Of a DNA stretch of 64,000 bases, positions 17,647 through 27,621 are shown piece after piece. Made by a program: the position numbers and the translations under genes. Each line of letters starts with the position of its first letter. Position 1 is the first letter of the stretch. The stretch spans positions 308,389-372,388 of the forward strand of contig CAVSFO010000016.1 in assembly GCA_963727245.1 (NCBI GenBank), in the 5' to 3' direction. The notes below the pieces were generated by a model. The model saw nothing but the letters and a program-made list of their open reading frames with translations. It was not told the DNA's origin and did not search any database. This stretch comes from JBKQVT01 sp963727245. GTDB taxonomy: Bacteria > Planctomycetota > Planctomycetia > Pirellulales > Thermoguttaceae.

Positions 17647-18762
17647 ATGCACCTCCTAGTGAAGCAGCCGAGTCTGGAAACCCCGCCTCCGGCCGTTGCT
17701 GCGCACCGCGGGAGCGTGGCAGCGCCGCGGGTCCTGCTGGCCGGCAAGATTACGGGCATGGCGGCCCCGGGGTGGAAAGAGTCGCACATGCTCGGACTGG
17801 CCCGGGCGCTGCCGGCTGCGGGCGTGGCGGCCCGGCTCTGGCGCCCCTGGGAAGATTCCCTGGCCGAGGCCGACTGCCTGCACCTCTTCGGCAGCCTGCC
17901 AGAACACTTGCCGCTGGTCGACGCCGCCCGCCGGCAGCACCTGCCGGTCGTGCTGTCCACCATGGCGTGGCACGGCTGGGGCGCCGGCCATCGTCAGGCG
18001 CTGACTCGGGGCCTGGCGGCCTGCACGCGGCTGTTGGGCGGGATGATCCGTCCGCCGTGGCGGTCCTGGCGGCGGCGGCTCTACCAGAGCGTCGATCTGC
18101 TGTTGCCCCACTCCAACGCCGAGGCCCAGCAGTTGATGTATTACCTCCGCGTCCCGGCGCCGCGCATTCACCTGGTTCCCGGCGCCGCCGACCCGCAGTT
18201 TGCCGCCGCCGATCCGGAGCCGTTCGTGCAACTGGTCGGCGCGCGCAATTTCGTCCTCTACTTGGGCCCACTCGAACCGCGCACGAATCAACTTGGTTTC
18301 CTCTGGGCGATGCGCAACGTCGACGTGCCGGTGGTCGTGCTGGGCGACGTGGCGCCGCGACTGGCCTGGTACCTGGAAGCATGCCGCCGGGCGGCCGGCC
18401 CGCGCGTGCAGTTCGTCCAGACCGTCCGCCGCGACGATCCCCTGCTGGCCAGCGCCTATGCGGCCTGCGGCTGCCTGGTGCTGGGCAGTTGGCAGGAACC
18501 GTCCTGTTCGGCGGCCTTGGAGGCCGGCATGTCGGGAACCCCCCTGGTGCTGCCCGAGGGCGGCTGCGCCGGCGAGTATTTCGGCCGCCAGGCCTTTTAC
18601 GTCAAGCCCAACGACCTGCCGGGCATCCGCCGCGCGGTGCTGGCCGCCTTGGCCCGGGGAAGGAGCCAATGCCTGGCCCGCCATGTGCAAACCTACTTCT
18701 CCTGGAATGCGGTGGCCAAGGCGACCCGCGCCGCGTATGATTCCATACTGAGCCACCACTGA
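17647..18762 (+). CDS. Glycosyltransferase, GT4-like
   Basis: GT-B fold protein of 371 residues. It has an N-terminal acceptor half (VLLAGKITGMAAPGWKESHM), a middle segment with VDLLLPHSNAEAQQL and YLRVPAPRIHLVPGAAD, and a C-terminal donor half with EPSCSAALEAGMSGTPLVLP, the E-x7-E-type nucleotide-sugar signature. FVLYLGPLEPRTNQ marks the start of the C-terminal domain. It probably adds a sugar to an envelope or exopolysaccharide glycan. It stands alone apart from a small downstream ORF. Start ATG 17647 is accepted; the donor sugar is unknown. Confidence 0.82.
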   Translation: MHLLVKQPSLETPPPAVAAHRGSVAAPRVLLAGKITGMAAPGWKESHMLGLARALPAAGVAARLWRPWEDSLAEADCLHLFGSLPEHLPLVDAARRQHLPVVLSTMAWHGWGAGHRQALTRGLAACTRLLGGMIRPPWRSWRRRLYQSVDLLLPHSNAEAQQLMYYLRVPAPRIHLVPGAADPQFAAADPEPFVQLVGARNFVLYLGPLEPRTNQLGFLWAMRNVDVPVVVLGDVAPRLAWYLEACRRAAGPRVQFVQTVRRDDPLLASAYAACGCLVLGSWQEPSCSAALEAGMSGTPLVLPEGGCAGEYFGRQAFYVKPNDLPGIRRAVLAALARGRSQCLARHVQTYFSWNAVAKATRAAYDSILSHH

Positions 18763-18782
18763 GATGCAGGTAAGACGCAGCC

Positions 18783-18989
18783 ATGATTGCTCAGAGCCAA
18801 GAACCGCAACAGCGTGACGATCCGCCGGCCATGGTCTTCGCCCGCCGCCTGGTGGCGGCCAAGCTGCTTTCCGGCCGGTCGCAGTCGGCCGGGCAATCCC
18901 GCCGCGCCGCCTGGAAGCTCTGGCTGGTGATGGCCTCCGTGGCGGCGGTCGTCGCGGCCTGCTCGACCCATTGGTTGGGACTTTGGTAG
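18783..18989 (+). CDS. Small hypothetical membrane protein
   Basis: 68 residues: a charged N-terminal half (AQSQEPQQRDDP, RRLVAAKLLSG) and one C-terminal transmembrane helix (WLVMASVAAVVAACSTHWLG). It starts 20 bp after the glycosyltransferase stop, preceded by AGGTAAGA, so it may be translated from the same mRNA. No family recognised. Confidence 0.45.
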   Translation: MIAQSQEPQQRDDPPAMVFARRLVAAKLLSGRSQSAGQSRRAAWKLWLVMASVAAVVAACSTHWLGLW

Positions 18990-18994
18990 CGTCA

Positions 18995-19084
18995 TTGTAC
19001 GCCGCACACGCCGTTGTGCGGTGGGATCGGCACACCGGCGTGTGCCGGATACGGGGATCGGCACACGGGCGTGTGCCGGATACG
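18995..19084. repeat. Palindromic repeats R5, three units
   Basis: One unit has GTACGCCGCACACGCCG followed by its inverse TTGTGCGG. Two tandem 30-bp units then read GATCGGCACAC-(CGG/GGG)-CGTGTGCCGGATACGG (19024-19053 and 19055-19084). Related units are at 38711-38763 and inside the permease gene at 39992-40016. Confidence 0.8.
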
Positions 19085-19102
19085 GTTGGGAAGTTGGTAG
19101 CC

Positions 19103-20128
19103 ATGAACCGTTGCCTGCCATACGCGCTGCTGCTGGTCGCCTGCTGGGCGGTCCTGGCCGGACCGTCGCCGGCCGAGGGACCCACGTATATCGACGACCA
19201 AAAGCTGTCGGCCGACTTCTCCGCGAAGCTGATCGACCTGGCCAAAGAGGGCAAGTGCCTGAAGGCCGATCAGCTCCAACAGAAGCTGACCAACGGCAAG
19301 TTCAAGGTCGTCTGGAAACAGCCCGGCCGGCAGGCCCTGACGCCCAAACAAATCTACCAGCAGGCCCTGCGGAGCGTCTTCGTGGTCGGTTCCGTGGAAG
19401 AATCCGCCGATCACCCGGGCCAGTGGCGCGACGGCCGCCTGGCCAGCGCCTGGGCCCTGACCGAAGACGGCGTGCTGGTGACCAACTGGCACGTCTTCGA
19501 CAAGCTGGGCAAGGAATGCTACGGCGTCGTCAACAGCCGGGGCAACGTCTTTCCGTTGGTCGACGCCCTGGGCGCCGACCCGGCCGCCGACATCGCCCTG
19601 ATCCGCGTGGCGGGCAAGGGCTTCACGCCTCTGCCGCTGGCCGCCGACGAGGAGGTGGGGGCGCGCGTTGCCGTGCTCAGCCACCCGGGCAACCAGTTCT
19701 ACACCTTTACCCAAGGGCACGTCACCCGCTACACGCAGAGCGGCGCCGCCGGCAATCGCCAGCGGTGGATGTCGATTTCGGCCGATTTCGCTTACGGTTC
19801 CAGCGGCGCCCCGGTGCTGAACCGCTTCGGCGCCGTGGTCGGCATGGCAACCGTCACCAGCAACATCGACTATCCGGCCGAGGAGCCGTCCGCCGACGAG
19901 TCGGCCGGCGACAATGGGAAGCAGCCGCAGAAAGCGCTCCGCAAGGCCTCGGGACGGGGTGTCTTAAACACCGTGGCCAAGCCGACCCGGAAGTGTGCGG
20001 CGCCGCAGCCGGGCGCCGAGGCCGAGGCGTCGCTGGTGCAGATGGTCGTCAAGCTGGCCGTGCCGGGGCGGACGATCCAAGAGTTCTGCACGGCCGGGAC
20101 TTCGTCGGCGCCGGCCAAGGCGAAGTAG
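19103..20128 (+). CDS. Secreted trypsin-like serine protease
   Basis: 341 residues. A signal peptide (NRCLPYALLLVACWAVLAG) leads to an N-terminal helical region. A chymotrypsin/HtrA-type core follows, with catalytic His130 in VTNWHVFD, Asp163 in DPAADIALIRV and Ser234 in YGSSGAPV. There is no recognisable PDZ domain; the C-terminal 100 residues are Pro/Ala-rich and low in complexity, so it differs from DegP-type proteins. The stop codon TAG is the first three bases of the R2 repeat at 20126, so the current C-terminus may have been set by insertion of that element. Acts outside the cytoplasm; substrate unknown. Confidence 0.82.
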   Translation: MNRCLPYALLLVACWAVLAGPSPAEGPTYIDDQKLSADFSAKLIDLAKEGKCLKADQLQQKLTNGKFKVVWKQPGRQALTPKQIYQQALRSVFVVGSVEESADHPGQWRDGRLASAWALTEDGVLVTNWHVFDKLGKECYGVVNSRGNVFPLVDALGADPAADIALIRVAGKGFTPLPLAADEEVGARVAVLSHPGNQFYTFTQGHVTRYTQSGAAGNRQRWMSISADFAYGSSGAPVLNRFGAVVGMATVTSNIDYPAEEPSADESAGDNGKQPQKALRKASGRGVLNTVAKPTRKCAAPQPGAEAEASLVQMVVKLAVPGRTIQEFCTAGTSSAPAKAK

Positions 20129-20205
20129 GGTGGGTCGAGCGCAGCGAGCCCCACCATCAGTTTTTCGCGGATTTTGGTGGGGCTCGCTGCGCTCGACCCA
20201 CCCTA
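20126..20205. repeat. Palindromic repeat R2, copy 3, supplying the protease stop codon
   Basis: TAGGGTGGGTCGAGCGCAG and its inverse surround a 20-bp spacer; GAGCCCCACC and GGTGGGGCTC form the inner stem. This near-perfect long hairpin could also act as a transcript end between convergent genes. Confidence 0.9.
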
Positions 20206-20265
20206 CAAATTTGCGGCCTTCCGCGACAGGGACGAACTAGTTTCTGTTGCCGCCGGAGCGGCTGC

Positions 20266-21456
20266 CTAAGCGAGAAACTTCTCGATCCGGTCCAACGCCC
20301 CCGCCAGGTTCTCCATGCTGGTGGCGAACGACAGCCGGGCGTAGCCCTCGGCGCCGAAGGCCGAGCCCATCACCGTGGCGACGCCCTGCTGGGCCAACAG
20401 TTCCAGGCACCACTGGCTGGAATTGTCGATCTGGCGGCCGGCATAGCGGCGGACCAGATGCCCGGCGATGTTGACGAAGGCGTAGAACGCCCCGGCAATC
20501 TCCGCGCAGCTCAGGCCCGGGATGGCCGCCAGGCGTTGGCGCACGAACTGGCGGCGCTTGGCGAACTCGGCCAGCATCTGCGCGACGCAGTCCTGCGGCC
20601 CGTTCAGGGCGGCCACCGCCGCATACTGGCTGATGCTGCACGGGTTGGAGGTCTCCTGGCTCTGCAAGTCGGCCATCGCCCGCGACACCTCCGGCGGCGC
20701 CAGCGTCCAGCCGATGCGCCAGCCGGTCATCGCGTAGGTCTTGCTGACGCCGCTGACGAGCACCGTCCGCTCGGCCAGGCCCGGCCGCACCGTGGCGAAA
20801 CTGGCGAAGCGATGTTCGCCGTAGACCAACCGCTCGTAAATCTCGTCGGCCACCACCAGCAGGTTCTTCTCGACGACCACGTTGGCCAGCGCGCCGAGTT
20901 CCTCCGGCGAGTACATGCTGCCGGTCGGGTTCGACGGACTGCATAAGAGCAGCATCTTCGTCTTGGCGCTGGTGGCCTGGCGCAGTTGTGCGGGCGTGAG
21001 CTTGAAATCGTCCTGCTGGCGGGTCGGGACGATCACCGGCGTCGCGCCGGTCAATTTCACCAGTTCCGCATAGCTGACCCAGTAGGGCGCCGGAATGATC
21101 ACCTCGTCGCCGGGATCCAACAGCACGGTGAAGGCGTTGTGCAAGGCGTGCTTGGCGCCGTTGGCCACCACGACCTGGCCCGGGGCGTAGCTCAGACCGT
21201 GCCGCGCCCGGTACTGCTCGACGACGGCCTTTTTCAGCTCGGGGATGCCGCTGGCGATGGTGTACTTGGTATGTCCGGCCCGCATGGCGTCCTCGGCCGC
21301 CCGGCAGATATGGGCCGGGGTGACGAAATCGGGCTCGCCCACGCTGAGGTCATAGATGGTCTGGCCGGCGGCCTTCAACTCCTTGGCCTTGGCGGCCATG
21401 GCCAGCGTGGCCGACGGCTCCAGGGCTTGGATGATGCGGGAGATGGTGATCGACAT
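20266..21456 (-). CDS. aspC: Pyridoxal-phosphate aspartate-type aminotransferase
   Basis: Class I/II aminotransferase of 396 residues, transferring an amino group from aspartate (or a related amino acid) to 2-oxoglutarate. The fold I signatures are present: YDLSVGEPDF, VVVANGAKHAL (phosphate cup), SPSNPTGSMY, VVADEIYERLVY (Asp that contacts the PLP ring nitrogen) and SGVSKTYAMTGWRIGW with the Schiff-base Lys. It resembles the Thermus/Bacillus-type aspartate aminotransferases. It converges on the protease gene across an R2 hairpin. The specificity could also be aromatic or prephenate. Confidence 0.88.
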   Translation of the reverse strand: MSITISRIIQALEPSATLAMAAKAKELKAAGQTIYDLSVGEPDFVTPAHICRAAEDAMRAGHTKYTIASGIPELKKAVVEQYRARHGLSYAPGQVVVANGAKHALHNAFTVLLDPGDEVIIPAPYWVSYAELVKLTGATPVIVPTRQQDDFKLTPAQLRQATSAKTKMLLLCSPSNPTGSMYSPEELGALANVVVEKNLLVVADEIYERLVYGEHRFASFATVRPGLAERTVLVSGVSKTYAMTGWRIGWTLAPPEVSRAMADLQSQETSNPCSISQYAAVAALNGPQDCVAQMLAEFAKRRQFVRQRLAAIPGLSCAEIAGAFYAFVNIAGHLVRRYAGRQIDNSSQWCLELLAQQGVATVMGSAFGAEGYARLSFATSMENLAGALDRIEKFLA

Positions 21457-21544
21457 GGAAGCAATTCCGTAACCTTGGTTAATGCCGTAGCGCGCGTCGG
21501 TCTATGGTATCGCCGCAAAGCGGGGGCAGTCAAGAGGCGGGGGG

Positions 21545-21658
21545 GGTGGCCGCGATAGCTCTGCTATCGGGGTGCCGAAGGCACAAGAGGTTTTCGTGGC
21601 ATATTGAAGCTCCTCTTGCGGCTGCGCCGCCCCGATAGCGAAGCTATCGCGGCCACCC
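21545..21658. repeat. Palindromic repeat R6
   Basis: The outer arms GGTGGCCGCGATAGC and GCTATCGCGGCCACC enclose inner inverted blocks (CACAAGAGG...CTCCTCTTG). It lies between the 3' end of citrate synthase and the aminotransferase start and has no coding content. Confidence 0.8.
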
Positions 21659-21691
21659 GCCAAGAGCCCGGGGCGTCAGCCCTGGGACGAC

Positions 21692-22979
21692 TCAGCGGCC
21701 CTTCATCGGCGTGTAATCGGTCTTCGTCCGGCCGATGTAGATTTGCCGGGGACGGAGGATCTTGCTCGTCGGATCGTCGTGCTGCTCCTTCCACTGGGCG
21801 ATCCAGCCGGGCAATCGCCCGATGGCAAAGCATACCGTGAACATGTTGGTGGGGATGCCCAGCCCCCGCAACAGGATGCCGCTGTAGAAATCGACGTTCG
21901 GATAGAGCTTCCGCTCGACGAAATAGGGGTCCTCCAGGGCGAGTGCTTCGAGCTTGCGGGCGATGTCCAGCAGCGGATCGGAGCGCTTCAACTGGGCGAA
22001 GACCTTGTCGCAGACTTCCTTGAGGATTTTCGCCCGCGGATCGTAGTTGCGATAGACGCGATGGCCGAAGCCATAGAGACGGAAGGGGTTGGCCTTGTCC
22101 TTGGCGTCACGGATGCAGTCTTCGGGCGAGAGGCCGCCCTTGCGGATGCGTTCCAGCATTTCGATGACTTCGATGTTGGCCCCGCCGTGCAGCGGTCCCC
22201 ACAAGGCGCAGACCCCGGCGGCGCAGGAGGCGAAGACGTTGGCCCGCGCCGAGCCCACCACTCGGACCGTCGAGGTGCTGCAATTCTGCTCGTGGTCGGC
22301 GTGCAAGATAAAGAGCAGGTTCAAGGCGTCCTCGACCTCCGGCGTGATGGCGAACTGCTGGTACGGAAGCGAGAACATCATGTGCAGGAAATTCGCGCAG
22401 TACCGGAGGCTCGGGTCCGGATAGATGAAGGGTAGCCCCTGCGAGCGACGGTAGGAGAAGGCGGCGATGGTGCGGACCTTGCTGATCAGCCGGGCCGCCG
22501 CCTCTTCCAGGGAATTCTCATTCTCCAGGGCGAGCAATTCCTGGTGGAAACAGGCCAGGTTGCTCAGCGTCGCCGAGAGGATCGCCATGGGCGGGGCGTC
22601 GGTCTGGATGTGCTGGAACTGGTGCTTCTGACCTTCGTGCAGCAACTCGTTGCGGCGTCAGCCGCAGGCTGAATTGGTCCAACTCCTCCTTGCGGGGCAA
22701 GCGGCCGAAGATCAGCAGCCACGCCACTTCAACGAAATTCGGCTTCTTGGTAAACTGCTCGATCGGTATCCCCCGATAGCGGAGGATGCCCTTGTCGCCG
22801 TCGATGAAGGTGATCTCGCTCTTGCAGACGCCGGTATTGCCCAGCGACGGGTCGTAGGTAATCAGGCCCGTCTGATCGCGCAGGCGGGTGATATCGATGG
22901 CCCGCTCGCCCTCCGATCCCACGAGAATGGGCAGTTCGATCTTCTGGTCGCCGACGATGAGGGTGGCTTTTTCTGGCAT
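21692..22979 (-). CDS. gltA: Citrate synthase (one frameshift)
   Basis: Condenses oxaloacetate and acetyl-CoA to citrate, the entry step of the TCA cycle. From ATG 22979 (MPEKATLIVGDQKIELPILV, a type II citrate synthase N-terminus) the sequence runs through YRGIPIEQF and LPRKEELDQFS. One base too many near 22655-22662 moves the frame; the other frame resumes RNELLHEGQKHQF. Catalytic features are HADHEQNCSTSTVR, GPLHGGANIEVIEML and FGHRVYRNYDPRAKIL, and the catalytic Asp lies in ALEDPYF. All active-site residues are intact and the gene is normally needed, so the break is more likely a sequence error than decay. An R3 palindrome lies immediately upstream of the start. Confidence 0.9.
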
Positions 22980-23005
22980 GGCCGATCTCCCCGTGCCTCG
23001 CAGAA

Positions 23006-23050
23006 GGGGACAGTCCCATTTTCGTCGCACGAAAATTGGGACAGTCCCCC
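23006..23050. repeat. Palindromic repeat R3, upstream of citrate synthase
   Basis: GGGGACAGTCCCATTTTCGT and its inverse GAAAATTGGGACAGTCCCC. It lies about 27 bp upstream of the gltA start and so would be in the 5' leader of the transcript. Confidence 0.85.
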
Positions 23051-23265
23051 GGTCTCGCCAAAGGGGCTTGTAATAGACCGATCATACTGCAAGCGGGGCC
23101 GCAGGCAAAGTGGCCAGGCAGCGTGCGATTTCCGCTCACCACTGTTTATGGGGGTATGTCGGGGGACCGGTTGCCAGCGCCGGGCGGGTCGCTATGCTGA
23201 TTACAGTTTCCCGGTGGCCTCGATATTTGTCGCGTGTGAAACAGGTTTCTGTGCAGAGACGGCTT

Positions 23266-23469
23266 ATGGAATGTCGTAAAACCAAGAATTTGAAGGTGTG
23301 CACGTGCACTTACGAGCCTTGTCCCCGAAAGGGGCTCTGCTGCGAGTGCATCACGTACCATCTCCGGGCCCGGCAATTGCCGGCATGCTGTTTTCCGGAT
23401 GACGCCCAGCGGACGTACGACCGCTCGTTTGGGCATTTCGCACAACTGGTCACAAGCAATCAGGTATAG
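23266..23469 (+). CDS. Cys-rich small protein, DUF6485-like
   Basis: 67 residues from ATG 23266, beginning MECRKTKNLKVC. It has ten Cys, many in the order CTCTYEPCPRKGLCCEC, followed by LPACCFPDDAQRTYDRS. The pattern matches the small metal-binding DUF6485 family as I remember it; no biochemical role is known. The Cys pairs suggest zinc or an iron-sulfur cluster. The longer open frame upstream lacks family features. It is isolated. Confidence 0.7.
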   Translation: MECRKTKNLKVCTCTYEPCPRKGLCCECITYHLRARQLPACCFPDDAQRTYDRSFGHFAQLVTSNQV

Positions 23470-23797
23470 AGCAGGGGCCAGGGACCAGGGGCCGGGGACC
23501 AGGGGGGGATTAGGGTGGGTGGTTCGCTTGCGGTTTCGCGTTCCGGCCTTGATCGGTGGCCCCCCCGCTAGGGGCCATGCGTACATCTTCCCCCTTCCGC
23601 CCTCCGCCCTCCGCCTTTTCCCACCGCTCCCCCTTGCGCGAGGGCCGTGGAACGTTAAACTGGGAGATTCCCAGGGGGGAAAGTCGGCACACAACGCGGC
23701 CTTTGCGTTTGTATCGCCGGGACTAGGTCGCTACAATGAAGGGTTTGGATCGTCGTGGGAGAGCGCTCTCCCGCGTTGGACTAAGGAGTTGACATCG
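23470..23797. repeat. Intergenic region upstream of hpf with GGGACCAGG repeats
   Basis: 23471-23502 carries tandem variants of CAGGGACCAGGGGCC. 23580-23650 contains a CCGCCCTCCGCC low-complexity run that also appears at 38761-38800. I see no gene. The hpf ribosome-binding site AAGGAG is at 23783-23788. Confidence 0.6.
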
Positions 23798-24151
23798 GTG
23801 CAGATCAATATTTCCACCCGGCACGGCCACCTCAGCAATGAGACCCAGGAGCGGATCAAGGAGAAGCTGGAGAAGCTGATTCGCCTCTACGATCGCCTCA
23901 GTGCGATCGAGATCACGGTGGATTTGGAGCATCGCGATGCGCCCAATGTCGATTTGCGGGTTTCCGCCAAGCACAAGCACGATTTCGTGGCGATCAGCCG
24001 CTCGCTGGAGCTGATGGCGTCGATCAACGAGGTCGTGGAGAAGATGGAGCAGCAGTTGCGGAAGTACAAGGAGAAGGTCCAGGACCGTCATCGTAGTCCT
24101 GGCCCCCACGAGGCGGAGCCGCCCGCAGACCTTGATCCGAGCAACCCGTGA
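23798..24151 (+). CDS. hpf: Ribosome hibernation-promoting factor, short HPF type
   Basis: 117 residues. It binds the 30S decoding region in slow growth and aids ribosome dimerisation or inactivation. The beta-alpha fold starts QINISTRHGHLSNETQERIKEKLEKL and continues SAIEITVDLEHRDAPNVDLRVSAKHKHDFVA. It lacks the C-terminal dimerisation domain of long HPF and ends in a Pro-rich tail. The GTG at 23798 is chosen because AAGGAG lies nine bases upstream; an in-frame TTG at 23789 has no spacing from that site. It heads the cluster with ptsN, ptsH and ptsI, as RpoN-linked hpf-ptsN does in proteobacteria. Confidence 0.85.
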   Translation: MQINISTRHGHLSNETQERIKEKLEKLIRLYDRLSAIEITVDLEHRDAPNVDLRVSAKHKHDFVAISRSLELMASINEVVEKMEQQLRKYKEKVQDRHRSPGPHEAEPPADLDPSNP

Positions 24152-24239
24152 GTTTCCGGGCCTGGCCGGCCAGACCAAGGACGTGGGCAGTTTCCACGCG
24201 GCCTGCCGGCGGACGGGACGAAGAAGGGAGATTACGTGC

Positions 24240-24716
24240 ATGAAGTTCGCTGATTTTGTCTGTCGCGGCGCCATCCGTGCCCAGTTGAGCGCCGTCGACA
24301 AGGAGGGGGCCATTCGTGAGATGGTCCAGGCGCTGGTGGATGCGGGCAAGGTGGATGCCGCCGAATTCGAGAGCATCGTCAAGGCCATTCTCAAGCGCGA
24401 GGAATTGGGCAGCACCGGCATCGGCCGGGGCGTGGCCGTCCCGCACACCAAGCATCCCAGCGTCGATCGCCTGGTGGGCACCGTGGCCGTCAGCAGCACG
24501 GGGGTCGATTTCGCCAGTCTCGACGGCGAGACCGTCAACCTGTTCTTCCTGCTGATTTCGCCCCCCGACCGCCCCGGCGATCACCTGCGGGCGTTGGAAA
24601 ACATCTCGCGGCAGCTCCGCGACGACACCTTCTGCCGCTTCCTCAAGCAGGCGAAGACGGCGGACGACATCCAGCAACTGTTAGAGGAAGCCGACAACCA
24701 CCAGTTCGGCTCGTGA
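24240..24716 (+). CDS. ptsN: PTS EIIA, nitrogen/fructose type
   Basis: EIIA domain protein of 158 residues. It accepts phosphate from HPr on His69 (VAVPHTKHPS) and normally acts as a regulator when no EIIB/EIIC is present. The family features ILKREELGSTGIGRGVAVPH and LFFLLISPPDRPGDHLRAL are clear. The start at ATG 24240 is preceded by AAGGGAG. It lies between hpf and ptsH. No sugar-specific EIIB or EIIC is nearby, so it is probably a regulatory phosphorelay (PTS-Ntr-like). Confidence 0.88.
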   Translation: MKFADFVCRGAIRAQLSAVDKEGAIREMVQALVDAGKVDAAEFESIVKAILKREELGSTGIGRGVAVPHTKHPSVDRLVGTVAVSSTGVDFASLDGETVNLFFLLISPPDRPGDHLRALENISRQLRDDTFCRFLKQAKTADDIQQLLEEADNHQFGS

Positions 24717-24751
24717 TTTGCGCCCCAGAACCTCCTCCACCGTGGCCAACC

Positions 24752-25030
24752 ATGCCGGAAACCACCGTAACACGCAGCGTGCTGGTTGCCAACCGCGCCG
24801 GCGTGCACGCCCGCGCCGCCGCCATGATCGCCGCGCTGGTGCGCCGCTTCAAGGCGCGGGTGACGTTGGCCAAGGGCAACAACCGGGTCGAGGGCACCGA
24901 CGTGCTGCAGATCCTGTCGCTGGGCGCCGCCCCGGGCGAGGAGCTTTCCTTGGAGGCGACTGGGGAAGACGCCCCAGCGGCGATGGCGTCGCTGGAAGAG
25001 TTGTTTCTCGGCAAGTTCGGTGAGGACTAG
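24752..25030 (+). CDS. ptsH: HPr phosphocarrier
   Basis: 92 residues from ATG 24752 (MPETTVTRSVLVANRAG). It shuttles phosphate from EI to EIIA through His19 in NRAGVHARAAA. The site corresponding to the HPr-kinase Ser46 appears to be Thr (GTDVLQILSLG), so regulation by HprK at this position would need Thr phosphorylation. An in-frame GTG at 24713 overlapping the ptsN stop would add 13 Pro-rich residues and is less likely. ptsI starts 15 bp later. Confidence 0.9.
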   Translation: MPETTVTRSVLVANRAGVHARAAAMIAALVRRFKARVTLAKGNNRVEGTDVLQILSLGAAPGEELSLEATGEDAPAAMASLEELFLGKFGED

Positions 25031-25045
25031 CGCGACGGCGATTGC

Positions 25046-26788
<1,743 letters not shown>

Positions 26789-26923
26789 CGAGTCAAAATG
26801 ACGGATACGCTGCTTGCGGCCGCTGCGGCGGCCGGGAGCCTTCCGCGGCCGCGATGGCCGGCGGGAGCAGGAAATGGTAGTCCGCCGCTCATGCCGGGCG
26901 GCGGGAGGTAACAGTTCGAACCA

Positions 26924-27552
26924 ATGGTTCGACCACGAGTACGCATTCGATTCTGTAAGCAGGGAGATCTGCACCTGATCGGACATCGGGACCTGATGCG
27001 GTGCCTGGAGCGGCTCTTTCGCCGCGCCGGGCTGGCCCTGGGAATGAGCCAGGGGTTTCACCCCAAGCCGCGCGTGACGTTCCCCTTGGCCTTGGCGGTC
27101 GGGATCGAGGGAGAAAACGAGGTCATGGAAGTCGAATTGGCCGAAACGCTCCCGGCCGAGGAGCTGTTGCGGCGACTGTCGCAGCAGGCTTCGCCGGGGC
27201 TGGTGTTCCGGTCGCTGGAAGTCCTGCCGCCCGGCAGCCGCAAGGCCCGGGCCCGCAGCGCCTCGTACCAGCTCCCCGTGCCGCCTTCGTGCCGCCGCGG
27301 CCTGGAAGACCGCATCGGCCGCCTCTGGGCGGCCCGAAGCTGGCCGTGCCAGCGCCCCGGGGCAGCTCGGTCATCGACCTTCGCGCCGACCTCCAGTCGC
27401 TGACGTTGTCCGCCGACGTGCTCCAGATGCGCCTGCGGGCTGGTCCCGAAGGCAGGGCGGGTCCGCGCGACGTGTTGGCCGCGCTGGACCTGGCCGACTT
27501 GGAACACCAAGGCGTCCACCTCACGCGCACCGCCGTGGAGATCGATCCCTGA
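26924..27552 (+). CDS. DUF2344 protein (TIGR03936 family), one frameshift
   Basis: It begins at ATG 26924, after GGGAGGT. The typical start of this family is seen: VRIRFCKQGDLHLIGHRDL, CLERLFRRAGL and SQGFHPKPRVTFPLALAVG. After RRGLEDRIGRLWAA the frame shifts near 27330-27370. The other frame continues SSVIDLRADLQSLTLSADVL and ends LTRTAVEIDP at 27552. In other bacteria this domain is often fused to or encoded beside a radical-SAM protein and precedes RNase E/G; here the RNase follows 69 bp later and no radical-SAM gene is seen. The function is unknown, probably in RNA metabolism or ribosome assembly. Confidence 0.78.
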
Positions 27553-27621
27553 CGGCCCCGCCACGGCGCCACAGAAATCGAATGCCTGCTGGTCGGTCTG
27601 GCCGAACAGGAAGGCGACAAC

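Noticed and set aside
22640..22670. Programmed ribosomal frameshift in citrate synthase
   Set aside because: No slippery heptamer or downstream pseudoknot is evident, and many unrelated genes in the window show the same kind of indel.
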